From assembly GCF_023074055.1 (NCBI RefSeq), contig NZ_JADPKR010000097.1, forward strand, positions 1 through 64,000: a DNA stretch of 64,000 nucleotides. Direction: 5' to 3'. This DNA comes from Bradyrhizobium sp. 141 (GTDB lineage Bacteria > Pseudomonadota > Alphaproteobacteria > Rhizobiales > Xanthobacteraceae). This document shows positions 43,244 to 52,835 of this stretch, piece by piece (positions within the stretch are counted from its first letter, which is position 1; every line of letters begins with the position of its first letter). Below the pieces are notes generated by a model, which saw only the letters and a program-made list of their open reading frames with translations, searched no databases and was not told where the DNA came from. A program made the position numbers and the translations under genes.

Positions 43244-43510
43244 GCCCTTGCTGGCGCCACGAGCTGGATGATCAACCAGGGATGTGAATGGCCGTCCACA
43301 AGCGTGGACGTTCTGACGCATCCGCGTATGCGCAGGATGGGAATAGCGCTCGGCAAAAGCGTGGCGCGGTTGCAACATGGGCTGTTGAATCCGCCCGAGT
43401 TGCGGTCCGGTTGGCAGATTCTCGAGGCGCCGTAGTTCTACCGCCCATCCTGATCGCCTAAGTTCCCCGGCGGCGCCGCTGGGGAGCGCCGCGGCTGAGG
43501 GGACGGGGCC
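43244..43510. other. Intergenic region with GC-rich palindrome
   Basis: No gene is seen. TCCCCGGCGGC (43464-43474) is followed at once by GCCGCTGGGGA (43475-43485), an almost perfect palindrome that may end the amide operon. The rest must hold the promoter of the autotransporter gene, but I recognise no elements. Confidence 0.4.
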
Positions 43511-46500
43511 TTGGGGGCTTGGTTGCGATCGAGCGGGCGGGGTTGCCTGCGCCGGGGTGCCGCGGCAATGCGCGCGGCGTTCGGGGCGGGCCTCGTCTTG
43601 AGCGCGGTCGCTCTGGCGAGTCCGGTCCGGGCCCAGCAGGTCTTCAACGGATCACAGACCACGCCGAACGGCGCCGTCAACGGCGGAGGTGGCGTTTGGG
43701 ACAACACCACGACCAACTGGACCGACGTCTTCGGCGCGGTCAGCACGGCCTATGATCCCTCGTCGGTCGGCACGCTGTTCGGCAGTAGCGGTCCTTCGAC
43801 GCCGGCAACGGGCGGCACGGTGACGGTCACGCCGGGAGGCGTTCAGCTCAACGGTCTCGTGGGGTTCGACCTCACCGCCGATGGTTCAGTCTACACCATC
43901 CAGGGCGGCGATCTCAGGCTGGCCTCAGGCGGCACCACATTCGTCACCAACGATGTGACCGGCACCAATGATCCGTCGGCCATCATCGTTTCGCGCATCG
44001 TCGGCAACGACGGCATCAATGTTCAGGGCCCAGGTATCCTGGCGCTGCTCGGCGCCAACACCTATGCCGGGGGCACCTTCATCTGCGCCTGCGGATCGTT
44101 GCAGCTCGGTGATGCGACCCATACTGCGAGCATTGTCGGTGCCGTCACCAATGAGGGCCTCTTCAGCATCGTCAATGCCGACACGTCGGGGATCACGTCG
44201 ATCGTGAACGCCTTCTCCGGCACGACGGTGTTTCTCAACGCAAGCTCCGCCAGCTCGATCGTGATCACCAACAACGGCCAGGTGTATTTCGGAGATCCGA
44301 CCGGGGGCGGGTCCGACACCGCGACGGCCGGTCGGGCGACCATCATCAATGACAGCGGCCTGATCGGCTTCTTCGGACGGACCAACGCAGGCACGGCCAA
44401 CATCACCAATCAGAATGGCGGCGGCACAATATTCATCGAGCAATCTTCGGCGGGTTCGGCAACGATCGTGAACAAGGATTTTAGTGGAACCGTGTTCGGG
44501 ACGTTCGCCGGCTCCGATACGGCGACCGCCGGCAATGCAACCATCATCAATGAAGCCGATGGTCTCACCAATTTCGGCGCGTTCACCACGGCCGGCAATG
44601 CCACGATCATCACCAAGGACGGCGGCAGGACCGAGTTCTTCGACAATTCCACCGGCGGCAACGCACGCTTCATCACCGCCGGGACCGGCGTCGTCGATTT
44701 CGGTGGAGGCACCGGTCCGGCCGGCGATGGTCGCATCACCGCAGGATCGATCGAAGGCAGCGGCTTCTACTACATCGGCGGCGGCAATACCCTCGTCGTC
44801 GGCGGCAACAACCTCTCCACCGAGGTCAGCGGCGTCATCGGTGATACCTGCGGTTGCGGCCCGATCGGACCCGGCTCGCTGGAAAAGGTCGGCAGTGGCA
44901 CGCTGATCCTCTCGGGCACGAACACCTACACCGGCACGACCACGGTGAATGGCGGCATCCTGCGGGTCGATGGCGATATCTCACAATCGAGCCTGACGAC
45001 CGTCAATGCGGGCGGCGCGTTGTTCGGCGCCGGAATCGTCGGCAATACGGTGATCGCCAGCGGCGGCATTTATGCTCCAGGCGACGGCGGTCCAGGCTCG
45101 AGCATGCAGGTTCAGGGCGATCTCACCTTCCAGCCCGGCTCGGTTTATGGCGTTCAGGTCGGTAGCGGGTCCAGCACGAGCCACGCGCTCGTCATGGGCA
45201 ATGTCACACTGGATGGCACCGTCGGCGTCGCGCTGTATCCGGGCAGCACGGTGAAGAAGCATTATTCGATCATGGAGTTCTTCGGCACCCCTACCGGCAA
45301 TTTTTCCGGCGTCGCCGCGCCCGGCGGCCTCGTCGGCACGACGACCGTCGGATCCAACGAGGTCTTTCTCGATTTTACGCTCGACTACGGCACGAAGTAC
45401 GCTCTCAACGTCAATCAGAAGAACGTCGCCACGACGCTTCAGAATTTCTTCAACGCCAATGGTTTCCTGCAAGCCGAATTCGCGGGACTTGGGCCCAACG
45501 GCCTGACGCAGGCCTCCGGCGAGCCAGCGACGGGATCGCAGCAGACGACCTTCAATGCGATGAATCTGTTCATGAGCCTGTTGACCGATGTCTTCAGTGC
45601 GGGACGCAGCGGCACGCCTGGTGCAACGCCATTTGCCGTCGACACGAACGCGCGGGACAGGAACGCGCGCGACGCCTTTGCCTCGATCTACCGCAAGGCA
45701 CCGACCGCGACGTTCGAGCAGCGCTGGGATGTGTGGGCGGCCGGCTACGGCGGCTCGCAGACCACCGACGGCAATGCTGGCCTCGGCTCGAACAACACGA
45801 GCAGCAGCGTCTATGGCACTGCCGTGGGCCTCGATTACCGCTTCTCGCCGTCGACGGTTGCGGGCTTCGCCCTTGCAGGCGGCGGGACTGGATTCAACGT
45901 CAGCGGGCTCGGCTGGGGTCGCTCCGATCTGTTCCAGGCCGGCGCCTTCGTGCGTCATACGGCCGGACCGGCCTATGTCACGGCGGCGCTCGCCTATGGC
46001 TGGCAGGATGTCACGACCAACCGCGTCGTGACGGCTGCCGGCTACGACCAGCTGCGCGCGCAGTTCAACGCCAACGCAGTCTCGGGCCGCATCGAGGGCG
46101 GTTATCGCTATGCCACGCAGTGGACCGGCGTCACGCCCTATGCAGCGCTCCAGGCCACTCTGTTCAGCCTTCCTGGCTATGCAGAATCGGCCGTGGTAGG
46201 CAGCAACATCTTCGCGCTCAACTATGCCGCCAAGGACGTGACCAGTACCCGCACCGAACTCGGCCTGCGCGCGGACAAGTCGTTTGCCGCGGCCGGCGGC
46301 CTGGTGACCCTGCGCGGCCGCCTCGCCTGGGCGCATGATTACAATCCGGATCGCACGGCGGCTGCGGTGTTCCAGACGCTGCCGGGATCGGCCTTCGTCG
46401 TGAACGGCGCCGCTCAGGCGCGCGATTCTGCTCTGACGACGGCATCAGTACAGATGAACTGGATGAACGGCTGGTCTGCGTCGGCCACCTTCGAGGGCGA

Positions 46501-46558
46501 GTTCTCGAACGTCACGCGCTCCTACGCCGGCAAGGGCCTCGTGCGCTACGCGTGGTGA
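43511..46558 (+). CDS. Autotransporter with beta-helix passenger and C-terminal beta-barrel
   Basis: A type V secretion protein of 1015 residues. The N-terminus has a basic extension and a hydrophobic signal (MRAAFGAGLVLSAVALASPVRAQ). The passenger, about 45-640, has degenerate repeats around AGNATIINxDGG (residues 244-395) and one classical autotransporter-associated strand repeat (LEKVGSGTLILSGTNTYTGTTTVNGG-type, 457-482). The last 290 residues form the outer-membrane barrel, ending in an aromatic residue (VRYAW), as outer-membrane proteins do. The start is TTG 43511, with GAGGGGAC upstream, or ATG 43568, which removes the extension. No protease motif is seen, so an adhesin or surface role is likely. 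Confidence 0.88.
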   Translation: MGAWLRSSGRGCLRRGAAAMRAAFGAGLVLSAVALASPVRAQQVFNGSQTTPNGAVNGGGGVWDNTTTNWTDVFGAVSTAYDPSSVGTLFGSSGPSTPATGGTVTVTPGGVQLNGLVGFDLTADGSVYTIQGGDLRLASGGTTFVTNDVTGTNDPSAIIVSRIVGNDGINVQGPGILALLGANTYAGGTFICACGSLQLGDATHTASIVGAVTNEGLFSIVNADTSGITSIVNAFSGTTVFLNASSASSIVITNNGQVYFGDPTGGGSDTATAGRATIINDSGLIGFFGRTNAGTANITNQNGGGTIFIEQSSAGSATIVNKDFSGTVFGTFAGSDTATAGNATIINEADGLTNFGAFTTAGNATIITKDGGRTEFFDNSTGGNARFITAGTGVVDFGGGTGPAGDGRITAGSIEGSGFYYIGGGNTLVVGGNNLSTEVSGVIGDTCGCGPIGPGSLEKVGSGTLILSGTNTYTGTTTVNGGILRVDGDISQSSLTTVNAGGALFGAGIVGNTVIASGGIYAPGDGGPGSSMQVQGDLTFQPGSVYGVQVGSGSSTSHALVMGNVTLDGTVGVALYPGSTVKKHYSIMEFFGTPTGNFSGVAAPGGLVGTTTVGSNEVFLDFTLDYGTKYALNVNQKNVATTLQNFFNANGFLQAEFAGLGPNGLTQASGEPATGSQQTTFNAMNLFMSLLTDVFSAGRSGTPGATPFAVDTNARDRNARDAFASIYRKAPTATFEQRWDVWAAGYGGSQTTDGNAGLGSNNTSSSVYGTAVGLDYRFSPSTVAGFALAGGGTGFNVSGLGWGRSDLFQAGAFVRHTAGPAYVTAALAYGWQDVTTNRVVTAAGYDQLRAQFNANAVSGRIEGGYRYATQWTGVTPYAALQATLFSLPGYAESAVVGSNIFALNYAAKDVTSTRTELGLRADKSFAAAGGLVTLRGRLAWAHDYNPDRTAAAVFQTLPGSAFVVNGAAQARDSALTTASVQMNWMNGWSASATFEGEFSNVTRSYAGKGLVRYAW

Positions 46559-46617
46559 GATGTCGTCACTAGACTAGGCGGGACTGCTACCCTCCAGGGG
46601 AGGATAAGAAAGCAGAG

Positions 46618-47448
46618 TTACTGCCTCTTCTTCTCGGGCTTGCGTGGTGGACGCGGGGCGGCGGCGGGTGCTGGCGTCCCACTCATCTTGTTGGCTGCTT
46701 CGCTGACGTCGAGCAGCGAGCGACGGATGTCCTCGAGATAGCCCGCCGATTTCTTCTTCATGGTATCGGCAAGTTCGTGCAGTCCCTTGATCTTCTCATA
46801 CAGCTCGTCGGCCTTGCCGTCGACGAAGCCGGGCACGACGCCCTCGATCTTCGTGACCGCCTTGTCGAAGCCGGCGAAGGCGCTGTCGACCTTGGCCATG
46901 ACGGAATCGATCTCGCCGCCCTTGCTCCGGAGATCGGCAGTGTAGTTCTCGAACGTGCGCAGGCCGTCCTTGATCGCAGGGGCGTTGCTGACGATCGTGC
47001 GGTCGACACTGTGCAGGGTGTCGACGATGGATTCGGCGTCGCTGAGATCGGCGGTCAGCACGGGGACGCCGTCCGAGTCCAGCGGCACCGGTGGCGCCGA
47101 GGGAGCGCCCCCGATCAGCGAGATCGCAGCAACCCCGGTGAGGCCCTGGAACTCGATGCCCGCCACGGTGTCCTTGCGGATCGGCGCGGTGTTGTCGAGC
47201 ATCACCAGCGCCACGATCCTGCGCGGATTGTCCAGCTTGATCGACAGGATCTGGCCCGCCGGGACACCGTCGAAATTGACCGGCCCGCCGCGACGCAGGC
47301 CGCTGGCGGACCCGCCCTCGAATACCACGCGCAACTGGCTGCGGCTCTGGATCGTGCGCCATTTCTGCGCGCCGAGCAGGCCGCCGAACGCCACGGCGAT
47401 CACCGCCAGCGTCGTCGTTCCGATCACCAGATTGCTCGCGCGTGCCAT
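46618..47448 (-). CDS. MCE/MlaD-family lipid-transport protein
   Basis: A 276-residue inner-membrane protein facing the periplasm. One N-terminal segment (LVIGTTTLAVIAVAFGGLLGAQ) anchors it. The MCE domain spans about 36-115 (SQLRVVFEGGSASGLRRGGPVNFDGV-type start, IRKDTVAGIEFQGLTGVAAISL). Residues 130-250 are a long helical region, and the tail is Pro/Lys-rich. Such proteins form hexameric rings that carry phospholipids between membranes. The usual partners (MlaE permease, MlaF ATPase) are not adjacent here, so the rest of the transporter is elsewhere or this is an orphan. It converges on the autotransporter gene. Confidence 0.87.
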   Translation of the reverse strand: MARASNLVIGTTTLAVIAVAFGGLLGAQKWRTIQSRSQLRVVFEGGSASGLRRGGPVNFDGVPAGQILSIKLDNPRRIVALVMLDNTAPIRKDTVAGIEFQGLTGVAAISLIGGAPSAPPVPLDSDGVPVLTADLSDAESIVDTLHSVDRTIVSNAPAIKDGLRTFENYTADLRSKGGEIDSVMAKVDSAFAGFDKAVTKIEGVVPGFVDGKADELYEKIKGLHELADTMKKKSAGYLEDIRRSLLDVSEAANKMSGTPAPAAAPRPPRKPEKKRQ

Positions 47449-47502
47449 GCGGGGAAGGTTTTACGGCCAAAGCAGGGAAGTTGGAAGGAGTCCGTAATTT
47501 AA

Positions 47503-47584
47503 GTAGGGCGGGTTAGCGAAGCGTAACTCGCCGCTGCTTTCGGGATCCAAGATGGCGGATTACGCTGACGCTAGTCCGCCCTAC
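47503..47584. repeat. Diverged family A palindrome, copy 4
   Basis: GTAGGGCGGG at 47503 and CCGCCCTAC ending at 47584 form the arms; the centre has AGCGTAA...TTACGCT pairing. It is the same architecture as family A with a changed core and lies between the MCE gene and the acyl-CoA synthetase gene. Confidence 0.65.
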
Positions 47585-47590
47585 GCGATC

Positions 47591-49810
47591 TCAATGTTCG
47601 GCAGCGCGTCTTGCCGCAGCGTTGTTCAGGACGATCAGGGCATCGACGGCCACGCCCGTCCTGGTGTTGATCAGGAACGGATTGATGTCGATTGAGGCGA
47701 TCCGGTCGCCGGCATCCGCGATCAAATTGGACAGGCCGACCAGCGCTTTCACCGCGGAGGCCTCGTGCAAGGCCGGCTTGCCGCGGTAGCCGCGCATCTT
47801 GATTCCAGCCTTGGTGCGACCGATCAGGAGCCGCGCCTCGGCCTCGTCCAGCGGCGCGCCGGCGAGCGCGACGTCTTTCATCAGCTCGATGTCGATGCCG
47901 CCGGTGCCGAACAGCACGACCGGTCCCATTTCGGCGTCGAGCGAGGCGCCGACCACGAGCTCGAGCTCGGCTTTGACCTGCTGCGCGATCAGAATGCCGT
48001 CGAGCTTCGGCTTGCCTTTCAGCTTCGCCACCCGTGCCGTGATGTCGGCGAACGCCTTCTTCACCTCGGCGGCACTGTTGAGATTCAGCACGACGCCGCC
48101 GATGTCGGATTTGTGCAGGATCTCCGCGCTGACGAGCTTTGCCACGACCGGAAAGCCGATCTGCTTGGCGATCTTTGCGGCTTCCGCAGCGGTCTGTGCA
48201 ATCGCCTCCTTGGAGGTCGGAATGCCATACGCCTTCAGGAGCTTCTTCGAGGCGACCTCGTCGAGCGCGGCACCGCTCGCCGATCTCAACGCCTTCTCCA
48301 GCACGGCGCGCGCGGCAGGTTTCGAGCTCGAGACGACGTCGGGCACCTCCTTGCGCAGCTTGGCGTAGTCGAGCAGCGACTTGATCGCGGTCACCGCTCG
48401 GTCCATGCCCTGCATGACCGCGAGATGCGGCAGCGATTTGCGCAAGGTCTTGGTGAATTCGGTGAAGCCAATGGACATCGCGCTGATGTAGATCACGGGC
48501 TTGCCGCCCTGGCGCGCCATCTCGTCGACGATGCGCAAATTGCGCTCGCGCAGCTCATGCGGCGTCTTGGGCAGTTCGGCGTCGACGATGATGATGTCGA
48601 TGTCGGGATCGTCGATCATCAGCTTGATCGACTTCATGTAGACGGAGGGATCGACCACCGCGGCAAAGCCGGCGTCGAGCGGATTGCCGACGATCGAGCC
48701 CGGTCCGAGCATTTTGGCCAGTTCGGAGCCGACGTGCGGGCTGAGCGGCGCGAAGTTCAGGCCTTCCTTGTAGAAGGCGTCAAGCAGCATGCCACGTTTG
48801 CCGCCCGACAGCGTGACGGCGGCGAGCCGGTTGCCTTTGGGCACGGCCGCGTGAACGAAGCATTCGGTGGTCTCGATCAGCTCATCGAGCCCGCCGACCC
48901 GGATCACCCCTTCGCGCGTTGCAATGGCGTCGAACGTCTCGATCGAGCCCGCGAGGGCGCCGGTATGCGCCATCGCCGCGGCGCGGCCGCCCTCGGAGGC
49001 GCCGAGCTTGAGCGCGATCACGGGCTTGCTTGCGGCGCGCGCCGCCTTGCAGGCGTCGCGAAACGCCTTGGTGTTGCGCACGCCTTCGAGATAAACCACG
49101 ATCACCTTGATGCTCGGGTCCTCGGCGAAATAGCGCATCAGGTCTGGCGTCTCGAGTCCGGCCTCGTTGCCTGTCGTCACCATGTAGCCGACACCGACAC
49201 CCCGATCTTCCAGCGCCTGACGGATCGCCATGACGATGGCGCCGGACTGCCCGGCGATCGCCACCGCGCCCTGCTCCATGGTGACGATGCGGTCGTCGAT
49301 GTTGGTGAAGAGCTTTTCGCCGGCGCTTAAGTTGCCGAGGCAATTCGGACCGGTGACGGCAAGCCCCGTCTCGCGTATCGCCGCCTGCAATTCGGCGGCG
49401 AGCTTCTGGCTTTCCTCATCCTGCAACTCGCTGAAGCCAGAGGTGACGATGGTGGCCGACCGCGCGCCGGCCGCATGGGCGTCGCGGATCACCTGGACGG
49501 CAAAGCGCGCCGGCACCAGCACCAGAACGTGATCGGGCTTCTCCGGGAGGCTCGCAAAGTCCTTGTAGCAGGGGACGCCCCAGATGGCTTCGCGCTTGGC
49601 GTTGACCGGATAGAGACCGCCCTCGTAGCCGTACTTGATCAGATTATTCCAGATGCGTTCGGCATAATTGCCGGGCTTGTCGGTCGCGCCCACCAGCACG
49701 ATGTTGAGCGGGTGCAGCATGGCATGGATGCCCTTGACGATGTCGCTGGCATCGGGAGCCGGAGACCATGGGCGTTGCGAAACCGATGCGGCAGGCACTT
49801 GAGCTTCCAT
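47591..49810 (-). CDS. ADP-forming acyl-CoA synthetase (acetate--CoA ligase family)
   Basis: A 739-residue two-part enzyme. The alpha-like part (about 20-490) has a CoA-binding domain (IVLVGATDKPGNYAERIWNN, VTGPNCLGNLS) and a succinyl-CoA-ligase-like domain with the phospho-His in AMAHTGALAGS. The beta-like part (about 510-735) is an ATP-grasp domain (AYGIPTSKEAI, GFPVVAKLVS, LHKSDIGGVVLNL). It joins a carboxylic acid to CoA, using ATP and giving ADP. The acetyltransferase domain of protein acyltransferase Pat is absent. The acid is unknown; many rhizobial members act on aromatic or branched acids. GAGAGAAG precedes the ATG. Monocistronic. Confidence 0.9.
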   Translation of the reverse strand: MEAQVPAASVSQRPWSPAPDASDIVKGIHAMLHPLNIVLVGATDKPGNYAERIWNNLIKYGYEGGLYPVNAKREAIWGVPCYKDFASLPEKPDHVLVLVPARFAVQVIRDAHAAGARSATIVTSGFSELQDEESQKLAAELQAAIRETGLAVTGPNCLGNLSAGEKLFTNIDDRIVTMEQGAVAIAGQSGAIVMAIRQALEDRGVGVGYMVTTGNEAGLETPDLMRYFAEDPSIKVIVVYLEGVRNTKAFRDACKAARAASKPVIALKLGASEGGRAAAMAHTGALAGSIETFDAIATREGVIRVGGLDELIETTECFVHAAVPKGNRLAAVTLSGGKRGMLLDAFYKEGLNFAPLSPHVGSELAKMLGPGSIVGNPLDAGFAAVVDPSVYMKSIKLMIDDPDIDIIIVDAELPKTPHELRERNLRIVDEMARQGGKPVIYISAMSIGFTEFTKTLRKSLPHLAVMQGMDRAVTAIKSLLDYAKLRKEVPDVVSSSKPAARAVLEKALRSASGAALDEVASKKLLKAYGIPTSKEAIAQTAAEAAKIAKQIGFPVVAKLVSAEILHKSDIGGVVLNLNSAAEVKKAFADITARVAKLKGKPKLDGILIAQQVKAELELVVGASLDAEMGPVVLFGTGGIDIELMKDVALAGAPLDEAEARLLIGRTKAGIKMRGYRGKPALHEASAVKALVGLSNLIADAGDRIASIDINPFLINTRTGVAVDALIVLNNAAARRAAEH

Positions 49811-50012
49811 GCGCTTCTCTCACTTCTTGTTCTTGTTGCAACGCGCTGTTGCGTCGGCTTCGCCGGCTGATCGTGGCGGGACTCCATGCCGCGAGACGGA
49901 ATGGGCAAGTCTTGACGACAAGGCCTGACGACAAGGCTAGCATCACGAGACTTTTGGCGAAAGTGCGAACGATCCGGCAAGATGCTAGGAACCGTGACGC
50001 ACACTCTCTCGA

Positions 50013-51668
50013 ATGGTGATCATGCCGCTTCTGTCCATCGTGGTGCCGACCCTCGATCGTCCCGACACGCTTCGCCACGCGCTCGCGACCATGGCGTGCC
50101 AGCCTGCGCATGCGGACTGCGAGTTCGTGGTTCAGAACAACGGCGGCAATCCCGAGATCGCGAAGATGGTCGCAGGCCTCCAGGACCAGCGATTCAAGCA
50201 TTTTGCCAGCGAAACCGTCCTGACCATGACCGACAATTGGGAGGCAGCGCTCGGCCATGCCTCGGGCGAGTACATCGCCTTCCTCGGCGATGACGACGGG
50301 TTGATGCCCTATGCATGTGCCACGGCATCGGATCTGCTCTCCGGCCGAAAGGTCGATCTCCTGAGCTGGCGCGCCTACAGCTACTACTGGCCGGGCTATT
50401 ACCATCCGACTTTCCGCAATCGGCTGCTCGCCGAGATCGACCTGACCTCGTCGGCAAAGCGCGTCTCGTCGCGGGACGAATTGGCGCGCATCTTCGGCTT
50501 CCAGGCGCACTATGCGAACCTGCCGATGATCTACAATTCGTTCGTCCGCCGCAGCGTCATCGATCGGATGCGTGCGGTTGGTGGCCGCTACTTCATCGGC
50601 CTATCGCCCGACGTGGCATCCGGTATCGCCAATGCTGCGCTGACCGTCAGTTTCGTCCGACTGTCGCGGCCTTTGAGCATGGCCGGATTCTCGCAGCACA
50701 GCACCGGTCACGCGCTGTTCTTCGAGACCACCGATCTGCTCGAAACGCCACGCGGGGCGCGGGATTTCGGCCCCATCGAGGACGATCCCCGGCTCCCCGA
50801 TCTCAATGCCCTCCACCTTTTCATCGCCAAGGATATGCTCGTCCTGAAACGATTGTTGCTGCCGGATGACGACCACGTGCGGCTCGACTTCAAGGCGCTG
50901 GCACAAGCCCTCGCGACCGATATCAACAACCGTCCGCCTTTGTATGACCGGACCGTGCAGACCATCGGCGAGCTCGCCCGCACGCACGGATTCGACCTTG
51001 CCGACATCATCATTCCTGCCCGCCTTGCGGATCGGCCGCCGCCCGGCAAGGGTGTTCGCGTCATCGGACAGAGTCGTGTGATTTACGAGCTGGATGGTTC
51101 GGCGCTCGGGCTCAATTCGATCGCGGATGCCGTGCGCGTGATCGCGCAGTTCGTGCCGGATCAGGAGCCGTTCGATCCGGCCGCTCCGGAGGCTCCCGTG
51201 TCCGCGCCGATCCTCGGCGCAGAGGAGCTCGAATTCAGACGTGGCGGGACAGGCGTCGCCGCGTTGATCGAAGGATGGAGCGAGCCGGAGCAATGGGGTA
51301 CCTGGTCCGCTGCCAGGAATTGCGTGCTCCGCTTCGAGGTTCAACCCATTCCGTCACGCCCGGTCGAGCTCGTGCTGGCGTGCCGGGCCTTCGTGTCCGA
51401 CGGAAATCCGCAACTGCGCGCGGTTTGCCGCGTCGGCAACGGAGCCCAGCAGGAATTGACGTTTTCGAGAGGGGCGTTCGCGGGCTTGCGCAGGTTGATG
51501 CTCGATCCCGCCGCGATTGCCGCCGACGGGATGTTGACCATCACCCTGTCGTTATCCGATCCACGCTCGCCCGCTGATCTGGGATTGAGCTCCGATGTGC
51601 GTCCCCTCGGCATCGGCCTCGAGCGGATATGGCTCGATGACGATGTCCGTGCGTCACGAGACCGCTGA
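50013..51668 (+). CDS. Family-2 glycosyltransferase with C-terminal accessory region
   Basis: A 551-residue protein. Residues 5-230 are a GT-A fold (LLSIVVPTLDRPDTLRHAL, FVVQNNGGN, YIAFLGDDDGLMPYA with the DxD-like Asp93-Asp95). The final 200 residues are separate, with strand-rich sequence (LRFEVQPIPSRPVELVLACR) that recalls a carbohydrate-binding or jelly-roll module, but I cannot name it. No membrane segment is present. ATG 50013 and 50022 are both possible, and neither has a good ribosome-binding site. It converges tail to tail with a second glycosyltransferase 12 bases away. Sugar donor and acceptor are unknown. Confidence 0.78.
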   Translation: MVIMPLLSIVVPTLDRPDTLRHALATMACQPAHADCEFVVQNNGGNPEIAKMVAGLQDQRFKHFASETVLTMTDNWEAALGHASGEYIAFLGDDDGLMPYACATASDLLSGRKVDLLSWRAYSYYWPGYYHPTFRNRLLAEIDLTSSAKRVSSRDELARIFGFQAHYANLPMIYNSFVRRSVIDRMRAVGGRYFIGLSPDVASGIANAALTVSFVRLSRPLSMAGFSQHSTGHALFFETTDLLETPRGARDFGPIEDDPRLPDLNALHLFIAKDMLVLKRLLLPDDDHVRLDFKALAQALATDINNRPPLYDRTVQTIGELARTHGFDLADIIIPARLADRPPPGKGVRVIGQSRVIYELDGSALGLNSIADAVRVIAQFVPDQEPFDPAAPEAPVSAPILGAEELEFRRGGTGVAALIEGWSEPEQWGTWSAARNCVLRFEVQPIPSRPVELVLACRAFVSDGNPQLRAVCRVGNGAQQELTFSRGAFAGLRRLMLDPAAIAADGMLTITLSLSDPRSPADLGLSSDVRPLGIGLERIWLDDDVRASRDR

Positions 51669-51680
51669 TCGCCGCTCCGC

Positions 51681-52673
51681 TCAGTACCGCAGCAGGCTCA
51701 GCTTGTGGGCGTAGTGAAAGACGACCTGCCTCGCGAGATAGGGAGCGATGGCACGGCGGATCTGCATCTGTGTCGGATCGAAGCCGAGAACGCGGCGCCG
51801 CAAGATGCCCATCTCCCTGACGCCGATTGCGTAGGTTGATGCCGTCTTCTGCGCGTCATGGATTCGGAAGCAGGCGAGAAATCGCGGCAGGCGCACGAAT
51901 TTGAACCCCGCGGCCTGCGCTCGCAGGATGAAGTCCCAATCCATCGCGTAATGGAAGCTTTCGTCGATCGGCCCGATCCTGTCCCACACGCGCTTGCGCC
52001 AGAACATCGTCTCCTGCGGGATATAGTCGGCATATTGCAGCGCCTGCCCGTCATGGGGCGGCAGCACGGCACGGCCGACCTCGAGCCCTTCGCGATCGAC
52101 GAAGACGCGATGGCCATAGACGATGTCGACATGCGGATGCGACGTGAAATAGTTGGCGACATAGGCCAGCGTCCCCGGCAGCAGCATGTCGTCGCTGTTG
52201 AGATAGGCCATGATCTCGCTGTCGATGCCGGCAAAGCCGAGATTGATGGCGTTCGACTGCCCGCTGTCAGGTTCGCTGTTCCAACTGATGTACTCGCCGC
52301 GGCGTTTCAGGAGATCTGTCGTGCCATCGATCGAGGCGCCATCCTGCACGTGATAATGCAGGTTCGGATAGTTCTGACTCATGATGCTCTCGATCGTGGC
52401 GCTGAGATATTGCGCCTGGTTGTAGCTCGGCGTGACGATCGCGATCCGCGGTGCATCCTCGTGGATCGAGGGGGCCGGCGGGAAAGTCCTCAAATTGAGC
52501 AGTCGCGGCGGATATTGCTCGAAGGTCCACATCGGCGGGCGCCGCCAGAGGCTCCGCAGCGAGGATCGCCGTTGCCCGGCGGCGATGAGATCCTGGTTCC
52601 TTTCCAGGAGTGCGACGCGATTTTCGAGCTGCTCCAATCGTTGTTCGAGGCGCTGCCTGAACTCGTCGTCCAT
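51681..52673 (-). CDS. Family-2 glycosyltransferase with N-terminal coiled coil
   Basis: A 330-residue protein. Residues 1-30 form a short coiled coil (RQRLEQRLEQLENRVALLER). The GT-A domain runs from about 76 to 290: IAIVTPSYNQAQYLSATIES, VQDGASIDGTTD, EPDSGQSNAINLG, the DxD-like Asp161-Asp162 (YLNSDDMLLPG) and the base region MDWDFILRA. It fits the WcaA-like group that builds surface polysaccharides. It converges on the preceding glycosyltransferase gene and may share a role with it and with the third glycosyltransferase at 56.8 kb. Confidence 0.87.
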   Translation of the reverse strand: MDDEFRQRLEQRLEQLENRVALLERNQDLIAAGQRRSSLRSLWRRPPMWTFEQYPPRLLNLRTFPPAPSIHEDAPRIAIVTPSYNQAQYLSATIESIMSQNYPNLHYHVQDGASIDGTTDLLKRRGEYISWNSEPDSGQSNAINLGFAGIDSEIMAYLNSDDMLLPGTLAYVANYFTSHPHVDIVYGHRVFVDREGLEVGRAVLPPHDGQALQYADYIPQETMFWRKRVWDRIGPIDESFHYAMDWDFILRAQAAGFKFVRLPRFLACFRIHDAQKTASTYAIGVREMGILRRRVLGFDPTQMQIRRAIAPYLARQVVFHYAHKLSLLRY

Positions 52674-52835
52674 CTATCGTTCTTTCACAAATCACAACGT
52701 ACAAAAACAATGGGCCATTCTATAGGTCTCAGGCCTGCAGCGCCAGCTCACGGTCCCGTCAAACGCGATGGCGCGGCCTATCCGGCGCGGTTTCAGAGGC
52801 CTCGATCAATCCGGGATCGGGCCGATTGCGAACCG

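Noticed and set aside
47765..49330. 521-codon open frame on the plus strand opposite the acyl-CoA synthetase
   Set aside because: Antisense shadow of conserved CoA-ligase motifs, with no family resemblance of its own.
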